A stretch of 64,000 nt of DNA from assembly GCF_010731755.1 (NCBI RefSeq), contig NZ_AP022589.1, forward strand, positions 682,001-746,000, in the 5' to 3' direction. Made by a program: the position numbers and the translations under genes. Shown one piece after another: positions 57,504 to 64,000 of this stretch (position 1 is the stretch's first letter; each line of letters starts with the position of its first letter). The DNA is from Mycolicibacter minnesotensis. GTDB lineage: Bacteria; Actinomycetota; Actinomycetes; Mycobacteriales; Mycobacteriaceae. Below the pieces are notes generated by a model that saw nothing but the letters and a program-made list of their open reading frames with translations, had not been told where the DNA came from and ran no database searches.

Positions 57504-57562
57504 GGGTAAGGGCTCCTGACGACGTGGACTCGAGACACCCAAGCCTAGCCCGGAACCTGCGG

Positions 57563-58003
57563 TCAGTCCGACGGGTCGGGCAATACACGCAAGTGGCCGC
57601 GGCGACGACCGTTGGTCTTGCCGGGCGGACCAGCGGGTGCCAACAGGCCGCCACCAGGCGCAGCAGCCGGTGCGCCCCGGTTGGGCGAGTCAACCGGATT
57701 GGTCTGCGGGTACCACCCGTTGGCGGGGGCCGCCCGACCGGATTCCCCTTCGCGAACGGCCTCGGCAAGCGCGATCAGGTCATCTTCTTCGGGTGACACC
57801 CACGGGCCGGGGTGGCGGACCAGCTCCCAGCCCCGTGGGGCGGTGATCCGGCCGGCATGGCTGAAACACAGGTCCCAGGAATGCGGCTCAGCGGCCGTCG
57901 CCAGCGGACCGACCACGGCGGTGGAGTCCGAGTAGACAAACGTCAGCGTCGCCACCGCATAGTGCGGACACCCTGGCCTGCAGCAGCGGCGGGGAACGTT
58001 CAC
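57563..58003 (-). CDS. DUF3499 family protein
   Basis: 146 residues from GTG 58003. N-terminal VPRRCCRPGCPHYAVATLTFVYSDSTAVVGPLA with Cys-rich CCRPGC, then PHSWDLCFSHAGRITAPRGWELVRH: three or four Cys and His residues that could hold a zinc. The C-terminal third is Pro/Gly/Ala-rich and ends GRRRGHLRVLPDPSD. Conserved throughout mycobacteria upstream of manB (Rv3258c), function unknown. It diverges from the Rv3259-type gene across ~90 bases. Confidence 0.85.
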   Translation of the reverse strand: MNVPRRCCRPGCPHYAVATLTFVYSDSTAVVGPLATAAEPHSWDLCFSHAGRITAPRGWELVRHPGPWVSPEEDDLIALAEAVREGESGRAAPANGWYPQTNPVDSPNRGAPAAAPGGGLLAPAGPPGKTNGRRRGHLRVLPDPSD

Positions 58004-58093
58004 GCGGTCGAGGCTATCGTGGCCGCGCGCCGCGACGCCGCCGGACACGCGCAAGCGACGGGCACCCTATGCACAACCGTTACCATCGTGGGC

Positions 58094-58549
58094 GTGATCG
58101 CCACGCGTCGGCATTGGCGCGGCCGTGAACCCCGCGGGCCGCTGTTACCGCCGACTGTGCCAGGTTGGCGCAGTCGCGCGGAGCGTTTCGATATGGCGGT
58201 CTTGGAGGCCTACGAACCCATCGAACAGCGGTGGAAACAACGGCTGGCAGCCCTCGATGTGGCCGTCGACGAGATCCCGCGAATCGCCGCCAAGGATCCC
58301 GACAGCGTGCAGTGGCCCCCTGAGGTGGTCGCGGACGGTCCGATTCCGCTGGCCCGCTTGATTCCTGCCGGGGTAGACGTTCGAGGCAATTCCACGCGCG
58401 CCCGGATCTTGTTGTTCCGCAAGCCGATTGAGCAGCGCGCAAATGACAGCACTGAACTCGATGAGCTATTGCACGAGATCCTGGTGGCCCAAGTGGCCAC
58501 CTACCTGGATGTCGAACCCAGCGTCATCGATCCGACGATCGACGACTGA
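58094..58549 (+). CDS. Zincin-like metallopeptidase family protein with degenerate active site
   Basis: 151 residues from GTG 58094 (GTG 58088 also possible). The core PGWRSRAERFDMAVLEAYEPIEQRWKQRLAALDVAVDEIP...ILLFRKPIEQRA...ELDELLHEILVAQVATYLDVEPSVIDPTIDD matches remembered Rv3259 and the bacterial zincin-1 family. Normal members carry HExxH in the position of LLHEILVAQ. Here His-Glu remains but the second His is absent, so metalloprotease activity is unlikely. Function unknown. Confidence 0.82.
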   Translation: MIATRRHWRGREPRGPLLPPTVPGWRSRAERFDMAVLEAYEPIEQRWKQRLAALDVAVDEIPRIAAKDPDSVQWPPEVVADGPIPLARLIPAGVDVRGNSTRARILLFRKPIEQRANDSTELDELLHEILVAQVATYLDVEPSVIDPTIDD

Positions 58550-58593
58550 GTTCTCCGAACATCACGCGCGCAGCGGCGCGGCCGAGACCGGGA

Positions 58594-59001
58594 TCAGATG
58601 ATGCCGCGCTTGAGGCGACGGCGCTCCCGCTCGGACAGCCCGCCCCAGATTCCGAAACGTTCGTCATGCGCCAGGGCATACTCCAGGCACTCACTACGTA
58701 CCGAGCAGCGCTGGCAGATCTTCTTTGCCTCGCGGGTAGAGCCGCCCTTCTCCGGAAAGAAGGCCTCGGGGTCCGTCTGGGAGCACAGCGCACGCTCCTG
58801 CCACTGCTCGTTGGTGGCCGTCTCGGGGTCGAACGGGTCGAATTCGTCGTACTCCTCGGGCTCCGGAACCAGACTCAGATGCGGCCGACTGGGCGCCACT
58901 TCGAGTCCGGTCGACGGGATCTCGAGTCCGGTCGGCGCAGCCAATTCGGCACCGGCGTGCGTTGCGCCCCCCATCACGCCCCAAAGGTGCTCATAGGACA
59001 T
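58594..59001 (-). CDS. whiB2: WhiB2-type iron-sulfur transcription factor
   Basis: 135 residues from ATG 59001, with GAGGAG upstream. Cluster ligands Cys73, Cys96, Cys99 and Cys105 (CSQTD...KKICQRCSVRSEC), turn GIWGG at 117-121 and the basic C-terminus ERERRRLKRGII. This longer N-terminus fits the WhmD form rather than the 89-residue annotation of Rv3260c. WhiB2/WhmD is needed for septation and growth. A small in-gene duplication encodes TGLE twice at ~24-34. Divergent from fbiA. Confidence 0.95.
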   Translation of the reverse strand: MSYEHLWGVMGGATHAGAELAAPTGLEIPSTGLEVAPSRPHLSLVPEPEEYDEFDPFDPETATNEQWQERALCSQTDPEAFFPEKGGSTREAKKICQRCSVRSECLEYALAHDERFGIWGGLSERERRRLKRGII

Positions 59002-59346
59002 GCTCCGCTCCTCACCTGTAGCGCGATACTGATATGACGGCCCAAACTCGAGATACTGACCATCCCGATTCGAACATGTGATCGAATCTCGGTCTGCGAC
59101 ACCAAAATCGGCTGGCCAACCGGGAAATGACACTAGTGTGATTAGACACGGGTTGCCCCAGCGCGGTCAAGCCGATTGGCCAAATTCCTTACCATCTCGT
59201 GATCGTTTTCCCACGCGTCCGTGATCGGCGAGTCCCTGTCATCTACCCCACATCGGGGTATCGGCGTGTCTTACCGCACTGCGCGGTGGCGCCGATGACG
59301 GTCCGCCACAACGACCATATCGGCGCCAAAGGTACTGTCGTGCGCT
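59002..59346. promoter_or_regulatory. whiB2-fbiA divergent spacer
   Basis: 345 bases without a supported gene. A perfect dyad TACCCC-ACATC-GGGGTA lies at 59244-59260. TACTGT at 59333-59338 fits a -10 box whose start site would fall at or next to the fbiA GTG (59347), suggesting a leaderless fbiA transcript. The whiB2-proximal part is AT-richer and must hold the whiB2 promoter. Confidence 0.45.
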
Positions 59347-60348
59347 GTGAAGGTCACCGTTCTCGTCGGGGGGGTAGGCGGCGCCCGATTCCTGCTCGGC
59401 GTCCAGAAACTGCTGAGTCTGGGCCAATTTGCGCCCTCCTCAGCCGACGAAACGCCCGCGCACGACCTGACGGCAGTGGTCAACGTGGGCGACGACGCCT
59501 GGATGCACGGCGTGCGGATCTGCCCGGATCTCGACACCTGCATGTACACCCTGGGCGGCGGCGTGGACACCGAGCGCGGCTGGGGCCACCGCGACGAAAC
59601 CTGGCACGCCATGGAGGAGTTGGCCCGCTATGGCATGCAACCGGACTGGTTCAGCCTCGGCGATCGCGACCTGGCGACCCATCTGGTCCGGACCCAATCG
59701 TTGCGGGCCGGCTATCCGCTGTCGGAGGTGACGGCCGCCCTATGTGAGCGCTGGCGGCCCGGAGCGCGGCTGCTGCCGGTCACCAATGACAGCTGTGAAA
59801 CCCACGTCGTGATCACCGATCCCGAAGATGACACTCAGCGCGCGATCCACTTTCAGGAGTGGTGGGTGCGCCACCGCGCCCAGGTGCCCACCCACGGCTT
59901 CGGCTTCGTGGGCGCGGAGAAGGCATCGGCCGCACCAGAAGTCGTTGATGCCATCACCGGTGCCGATATCGTGCTGCTGGCCCCCTCAAACCCGGTGGTG
60001 AGCATCGGCGCCATCCTGGCAGTCCCGGGTGTGCGCGCAGCCCTACGTTCGACGGCGGCGCCCGTAGTCGGGTACTCCCCGATCATCGCTGGAAAGCCGT
60101 TGCGCGGCATGGCCGATATCTGCCTGAGTGTGATCGGCTTGGATTCCACCTCGCGGGCCGTCGGCGAGCACTACGGCGCACGCAGCGGAACCGGGATATT
60201 GGACTACTGGCTGGTGCACGAGGGCGAACAGGCCGGCGGCGACGAAATCGCCGGAGTGACCGTACATGCCGCCCCACTGCTGATGACGGACCCGTCGGCG
60301 ACCGCCGAGATGGTGCGCGCCGGGCTGGATCTCGCGGGCGTGCGATGA
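59347..60348 (+). CDS. fbiA: 2-phospho-L-lactate/PEP guanylyl-derivative transferase FbiA
   Basis: 333 residues from GTG 59347. CofD/FbiA fold: [19 protein letters not shown] nucleotide loop, [41 protein letters not shown] and [18 protein letters not shown]. It transfers a phosphoenolpyruvyl (in mycobacteria) moiety to Fo, giving dehydro-F420-0. The stop overlaps the fbiB start by 4 bases. Confidence 0.96.
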   Translation: MKVTVLVGGVGGARFLLGVQKLLSLGQFAPSSADETPAHDLTAVVNVGDDAWMHGVRICPDLDTCMYTLGGGVDTERGWGHRDETWHAMEELARYGMQPDWFSLGDRDLATHLVRTQSLRAGYPLSEVTAALCERWRPGARLLPVTNDSCETHVVITDPEDDTQRAIHFQEWWVRHRAQVPTHGFGFVGAEKASAAPEVVDAITGADIVLLAPSNPVVSIGAILAVPGVRAALRSTAAPVVGYSPIIAGKPLRGMADICLSVIGLDSTSRAVGEHYGARSGTGILDYWLVHEGEQAGGDEIAGVTVHAAPLLMTDPSATAEMVRAGLDLAGVR

Positions 60349-61685
60349 CCGAGCACGGCAGCGCCGCCAAAGTTGAGATCCTGCCGGTGAGCGGGCTCGG
60401 CGAATTCCGGCCGGGCGACGATCTCGCATCGGCTCTGGCGCAGGCCGCACCCTGGCTTGCCGACGGCGACATCGTGGTGGTCACCAGCAAGGTGGTGTCC
60501 AAATGCGAGGGCCGTATCGTCCCGGCGCCGCACGATGCCGAGGCGCGGGACGCGTTGCGACGTCAACTGGTCGAGGCAGAGGCGGTGCGGGTGCTGGCCC
60601 GCAAAGGCCGCACCTGGATCACCGAGAACCGCATCGGACTGGTGCAGGCGGCAGCCGGCGTGGACGGCTCCAACGTCGGGGCCGACGAACTCGCCTTGCT
60701 GCCGGTCGATCCGGACGGCAGCGCCGCGCAGTTGCGCACCGGTCTGGCCGAGCGGCTGGGCGTGGACGTGGGTGTGCTGATCACCGACACCATGGGACGG
60801 GCCTGGCGCAACGGACAGATCGACGTCGCGATCGGTGCGTCGGGCCTGACCGTCCTCAACGGCTACGCCGGTGCACTCGACCGGCACGGCAACGAGTTGG
60901 TCGTGACCGAAGTCGCCGTCGCCGACGAACTGGCTGCCGCCGCGGACCTGGTCAAAGGCAAGCTCACGGACGTGCCGGTAGCCGTGGTGCGCGGGGTCTT
61001 AAGCCCCGACAACGGCTCCACCGCGGCAGCACTGGTGCGCTCAGGTCCCGACGACCTGTTCTGGCTGGGCACCGCCGAGGCCATTGAGGCCGGACGAAGC
61101 CAGGCTCAGCTGCTGCGCCGCTCGGTGCGCAGCTTCACCGGCGAACCTGTTCCGGAACAACTGATCACCGACGCCATGGCCGAGGCTCTGACCGCACCGG
61201 CGCCGCACCACACCCGCCCGGTGCGGTTCGTCTGGTTGCAGACTCCGCAGCTGCGGACCCGGCTCCTCGACGCCATGGCCACCCAGTGGCGCGCCGACCT
61301 GACCGACGACGGTAAGTCCCCGGAAGTCATCGAAGCCAGGGTGTCACGCGGCCAGATCCTTTACGACGCACCCGAAGTCGTCATACCGATGATGGTTCCC
61401 GACGGCGCACACCACTATCCCGACGCGGCCCGAACCGCCGCTGAGCACACCATGTTCACGGTCGCGGTCGGCGCCGCAGTCCAGGGCCTGTTGGTTGCGC
61501 TGGCGGTGCGCGGCGTGGGCAGCTGCTGGATCGGGTCGACCATTTTCACTCCGGCACTGGTACGCGCCGAGCTCGACCTTCCTGCCGATTGGGAACCGTT
61601 GGGCGCCATCGCTATCGGCTATCCCACCGAGCCGCCTGAGCCGCGCCCGCCGGCCGATGTCGGCGAGCTGCTGGTGCGCCGATGA
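60345..61685 (+). CDS. fbiB: Bifunctional F420:gamma-glutamyl ligase/dehydro-F420-0 reductase FbiB
   Basis: 446 residues in two domains. The N-terminal CofE-like ligase (~10-245) has [14 protein letters not shown] and [20 protein letters not shown]. The C-terminal FMN nitroreductase-like domain (~250-446) has [19 protein letters not shown] and [12 protein letters not shown]. It reduces dehydro-F420-0 and adds the polyglutamate tail. F420 is the deazaflavin cofactor used by many mycobacterial reductases. It overlaps fbiA and the NUDIX gene by 4 bases each. Confidence 0.96.
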   Translation: MTEHGSAAKVEILPVSGLGEFRPGDDLASALAQAAPWLADGDIVVVTSKVVSKCEGRIVPAPHDAEARDALRRQLVEAEAVRVLARKGRTWITENRIGLVQAAAGVDGSNVGADELALLPVDPDGSAAQLRTGLAERLGVDVGVLITDTMGRAWRNGQIDVAIGASGLTVLNGYAGALDRHGNELVVTEVAVADELAAAADLVKGKLTDVPVAVVRGVLSPDNGSTAAALVRSGPDDLFWLGTAEAIEAGRSQAQLLRRSVRSFTGEPVPEQLITDAMAEALTAPAPHHTRPVRFVWLQTPQLRTRLLDAMATQWRADLTDDGKSPEVIEARVSRGQILYDAPEVVIPMMVPDGAHHYPDAARTAAEHTMFTVAVGAAVQGLLVALAVRGVGSCWIGSTIFTPALVRAELDLPADWEPLGAIAIGYPTEPPEPRPPADVGELLVRR

Positions 61686-62215
61686 GTCTGCACGACTCCG
61701 CTGTTGCGGCACTGAGGTCCTGGACCGCACCGGATTCCGCGCAGGATTCGCTGCGGCACGCGGTACTGGCATTTCTGGATGCGCGCAGTGACGCATGCCT
61801 ACGGGAATGCGTTCCCGGCCACATCACCGCATCGACCTTGGTGCTCGACCACACCGGCGGGCAGGCCCTGCTGACGCTGCACCCGCGGGTCGGGCGCTGG
61901 CTGCAGCTCGGCGGGCACTGTGAGGACACCGACGCCGATATCACCGCCGCCGCACTGCGCGAGGCCACCGAGGAGTCCGGTATCGCCGGCCTGCGACTGG
62001 ATCCGCAGCTGGCGGCGGTTCACGTGCACCCGGTGACGTGCTCACTGGGAGTGCCGACCCGGCACCTCGACCTGCAGTTCGTGGCGCATGCGCCGGCCGA
62101 CGCCCAGATCGGGATCAGCGAGGAATCGCTGGCCCTGCGCTGGTGGCCGGTCGACGCGCTGCCACCGGACGCCGACGACGCCTTGGCGCATCTGGTGGCA
62201 CAAGCAGTCGGGTAG
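61682..62215 (+). CDS. NUDIX hydrolase
   Basis: 177 residues. The Nudix region reads [28 protein letters not shown]. It keeps REATEESG, but the upstream Glu of the GX5EX7 part is replaced and one extra residue is present, so it is a variant box. An N-terminal ~45-residue helical part precedes it. Substrate unknown. Coupled to fbiB by a 4-base overlap, so it may remove damaged or side-product nucleotides linked to F420 synthesis; that is inference. In H37Rv, as remembered, a DNA methylase gene follows fbiB instead. Confidence 0.88.
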   Translation: MSLHDSAVAALRSWTAPDSAQDSLRHAVLAFLDARSDACLRECVPGHITASTLVLDHTGGQALLTLHPRVGRWLQLGGHCEDTDADITAAALREATEESGIAGLRLDPQLAAVHVHPVTCSLGVPTRHLDLQFVAHAPADAQIGISEESLALRWWPVDALPPDADDALAHLVAQAVG

Positions 62216-62220
62216 ACCTT

Positions 62221-62586
62221 TTACGGGGAATCGGTCACTCGCGTCCAGGGCTGACAGTTGTGCGATTCAAAGGCCTTGACCGATGCCGGAATGCTGGCAT
62301 ACATCGGGCCGATCGACGTGTTCGCCGCGACCACATGATCTTTGGTCGCATCGGGTGTGCTGTAGGTGAACCACGAGCACATCGACTCCTGGGTCGGCAC
62401 ATCGTTGATCCACACGCCGAAGGCCGAACCCGAACCGCCGGTGTGGTAGAGGCCCGGTGCGATATCGGCGCCTACGTGAAAGACGCCGTTGCCCGGTATC
62501 GGGTCAAGCGGATCCGCAGCGGCAGGCACCGCCATGGCTACTGCTGCCACGCACACGATGCAGACCCTGGCGAACATAGCTCTCAC
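62221..62586 (-). CDS. Small secreted protein
   Basis: 121 residues from GTG 62586 (ATG 62577 possible). Signal peptide RVCIVCVAAVAMAVPAAA cleaved after AAA. The mature part GVFHVGADIAPGLYHTGG...GVWINDVPTQESMCSWFTY...HNCQPW belongs to a mycobacterial secreted type with a repeated FxVGxDIxPGxYxTxG strand and one disulfide. The function is unknown. It converges with the NUDIX gene. Confidence 0.75.
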   Translation of the reverse strand: MRAMFARVCIVCVAAVAMAVPAAADPLDPIPGNGVFHVGADIAPGLYHTGGSGSAFGVWINDVPTQESMCSWFTYSTPDATKDHVVAANTSIGPMYASIPASVKAFESHNCQPWTRVTDSP

Positions 62587-62667
62587 TATTCACCGTTGAC
62601 TCTGCGTGTAGGGCGGAAAAGTGCGAGAAGGGTGCGCCGTGAGCGCAGAGTCAACGCACGACGCGGC

Positions 62668-63741
62668 TCAAACGTCGCTGGAGTAGCGGATCCCGCAGTC
62701 GGGAATCGACACCCCGGGCCACACCCGGGCACCGCGCAGTAGCTCGCAGCGGGCCCCGATGTCGGCGCCGTCGCCGATCACCCCGTCCCGGATCAGCGCC
62801 CGTGGACCGATCCGCGCGCCGAATCCGATGATCGAGCGTTCGATCACGCAACCGGCCTCGACCTTCACCCCGTCGAAGATCACCGCGCCGTCGAGCCGAG
62901 CCCCCGGGCCGATCTCCGCGCCCCGACCGACCACGGTCCCGCCGATCAGCACCGCACCCGGCGCCACCGAAGCACCGTCGTGCACCAGTGCCTCACCCCG
63001 TTGGCCAGTCAGCGCCGGCGACGGCGCGATGCCGCGCACCAGGTCCGCCGAACCGCGCACGAAGTCCTCCGGAGTGCCCATGTCGCGCCAGTAGCTGGTG
63101 TCGACGTATCCGCAGACCTTGACACCGTCAGACAGCAGGACCGGGAACACCTCGCGTTCCACCGAGACCGGCCGTCCGCGCGGAATAGCTTCGATCACTC
63201 TGCGGGACAACACATAACAGCCGGCGTTGATCTGGTCCGTCGGCGGGTCCTCGGTCTTCTCCAGGAATGCGGTGACCCGACCGTCGCGGGTGGGGACACA
63301 ACCGAAAGCCCGCGGGTCGCCGACGCGCACCAGATGCAGAGTGGCCTCAGCGGCCTGCTCGCGGTGGTAGTCGTACAACTCGGTCAAGTCCGCTCCGGAC
63401 AAGACGTCGCCGTTGAACACCATCGCGGTGTCGTGGCGCAGCTTTCCGGCGACGTTGGCGATGCCGCCGCCGGTGCCCAGTGGCTCCTCTTCGGTCACGT
63501 AGTCGATCTGCAGGCCCAGCGCGGACCCGTCACCGAATTCCTGCGCGAACACCTCCGGTTTGTAGGACGTGCTGAGGATGACGTGCTCGATACCGGCGGC
63601 GGCGATCCGCGACAGCAGGTGCGTCAGGAACGGCAGACCCGCGGTCGGCAGCATCGGCTTGGGCGCCGACAGCGTCAGTGGACGCAGCCGAGTGCCCTTG
63701 CCGCCGACGAGGACGACCGCGTCGACTTCGCTCAGTGTCAC
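62668..63741 (-). CDS. manC: Mannose-1-phosphate guanylyltransferase
   Basis: 357 residues. N-terminal nucleotidyltransferase with VLVGGKGTRLRPLTLSAPKPMLP, VFNGDVLSG and EKTEDPPTDQINAGCYV. The C-terminal left-handed beta-helix has hexapeptide repeats (IGGTVVGRGAEIGPGARLDG...IGFGARIGPRALI). It makes GDP-mannose from mannose-1-phosphate and GTP, completing the manA-manB route. Equivalent to Rv3264c. ATG overlaps the wbbL stop by 4 bases, as in M. tuberculosis. Confidence 0.93.
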   Translation of the reverse strand: MTLSEVDAVVLVGGKGTRLRPLTLSAPKPMLPTAGLPFLTHLLSRIAAAGIEHVILSTSYKPEVFAQEFGDGSALGLQIDYVTEEEPLGTGGGIANVAGKLRHDTAMVFNGDVLSGADLTELYDYHREQAAEATLHLVRVGDPRAFGCVPTRDGRVTAFLEKTEDPPTDQINAGCYVLSRRVIEAIPRGRPVSVEREVFPVLLSDGVKVCGYVDTSYWRDMGTPEDFVRGSADLVRGIAPSPALTGQRGEALVHDGASVAPGAVLIGGTVVGRGAEIGPGARLDGAVIFDGVKVEAGCVIERSIIGFGARIGPRALIRDGVIGDGADIGARCELLRGARVWPGVSIPDCGIRYSSDV

Positions 63742-64000
63742 GATTGCCCCTTCGTCAGTTTGCGGCGAGCATTGCGCACCGCCAGGTGTGAGCGCACCGC
63801 CAGCGCGCCCCGCATGCTCCAGCGCAACGGGGCACGCGACCAGCCGGTGTGCCGGTCGGCCAGGTAGGTGTAGGTGCTGCGGTGGTGTGCCGCCAGGTTG
63901 CGCGCCGGGTCCTTGCCGGTGGCATGCCCCTTCTGGTGCAACACCTCGGCGGAGGGCACGTAGACGTTGAGCCAGCCGGCCTTGTCCAGCCGGTCCCCCA
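63738..64000 (-). CDS. wbbL: Rhamnosyltransferase WbbL, C-terminal part (cut by window end)
   Basis: The frame is open to the last base, so at least 87 C-terminal residues are visible: GDRLDKAGWLNVYVPSAEVLHQKGHATG, then HHRSTYTYLADRHTGWSRAPLRWSMRGALAVRSHL. These match the end of remembered Rv3265c, the GT2 enzyme that adds rhamnose to GlcNAc-PP-decaprenol in the arabinogalactan linker. The GT-A domain and DxD motif lie outside the window. Overlap with manC shows an operon. Confidence 0.88.
   Translation of the reverse strand, partial: GDRLDKAGWLNVYVPSAEVLHQKGHATGKDPARNLAAHHRSTYTYLADRHTGWSRAPLRWSMRGALAVRSHLAVRNARRKLTKGQS

Overview
The window is high-GC actinobacterial chromosome and almost certainly a mycobacterium, most likely an environmental Mycolicibacterium-type species. 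It carries a complete mce/yrbE operon with mce-associated genes, steroid-ring oxidising enzymes (KshA-like, KstD-like), a PGRS-type glycine-rich secreted protein, whiB2, fbiA/fbiB, mtrA-mtrB-lpqB, secA1 and the mannose-donor genes manA/manB/manC running into wbbL. No rRNA, tRNA, insertion sequence, prophage or CRISPR array was seen.

Region 1 (1-12.2 kb) is a lipid/steroid catabolic cluster: the tail of an acyl-CoA dehydrogenase, an NTF2-like protein, an SDR, an HSL-type esterase, an unassigned protein with a possible HxD...H iron site, an alpha/beta hydrolase, a KshA-type Rieske oxygenase with a coupled small CxxC protein, a KstD-type dehydrogenase, a PadR regulator, and a reductase/second KstD-like/thioesterase operon. 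Region 2 (12.2-25.5 kb) is a minus-strand mce operon (yrbEA, yrbEB, mceA to mceF). Downstream lie a gene on the opposite strand, two small secreted proteins and two mce-associated membrane proteins; a divergent SDR sits upstream. Steroid catabolism next to an Mce importer suggests uptake and degradation of a sterol-like or other lipid substrate, but the Mce subtype cannot be fixed from sequence alone.

Region 3 (26-64 kb) follows, as I recall it, the gene order of M. tuberculosis H37Rv Rv3232c to Rv3265c: ppk2, a TAG-synthase homologue, an Rv3235-type gene, secA1, hpf, comF, lpqB, mtrB, mtrA, tmk, sahH, a TetR gene, manA, tobH-like, manB, DUF3499, an Rv3259-type gene, whiB2, fbiA, fbiB, manC and wbbL. 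Two accessory blocks interrupt it. At 33.4-38.9 kb there is a CMD-like protein, an SDR and a DosR-DosS-nitroreductase module with DosR-box-like sites. At 46.0-53.7 kb there is an adenylate cyclase facing the TetR gene across a perfect palindrome, two hydrolases, a glycine-rich secreted protein with two histidine/aspartate clusters downstream of a 33-bp Fur/Zur-like palindrome, a CDF cation transporter, and a solitary Csb1/Cas7-like protein.

The most unusual features are the solitary Cas7-like (Csb1/GSU0053-type) gene, translationally coupled to a CDF transporter with no other cas gene or array in view, and the adjacent metal-linked gene with its Fur/Zur-like palindrome and metal-chelating tails. 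Together they suggest an undescribed metal-handling neighbourhood. All functional statements rest on motif reading and remembered family knowledge; no database search was run.
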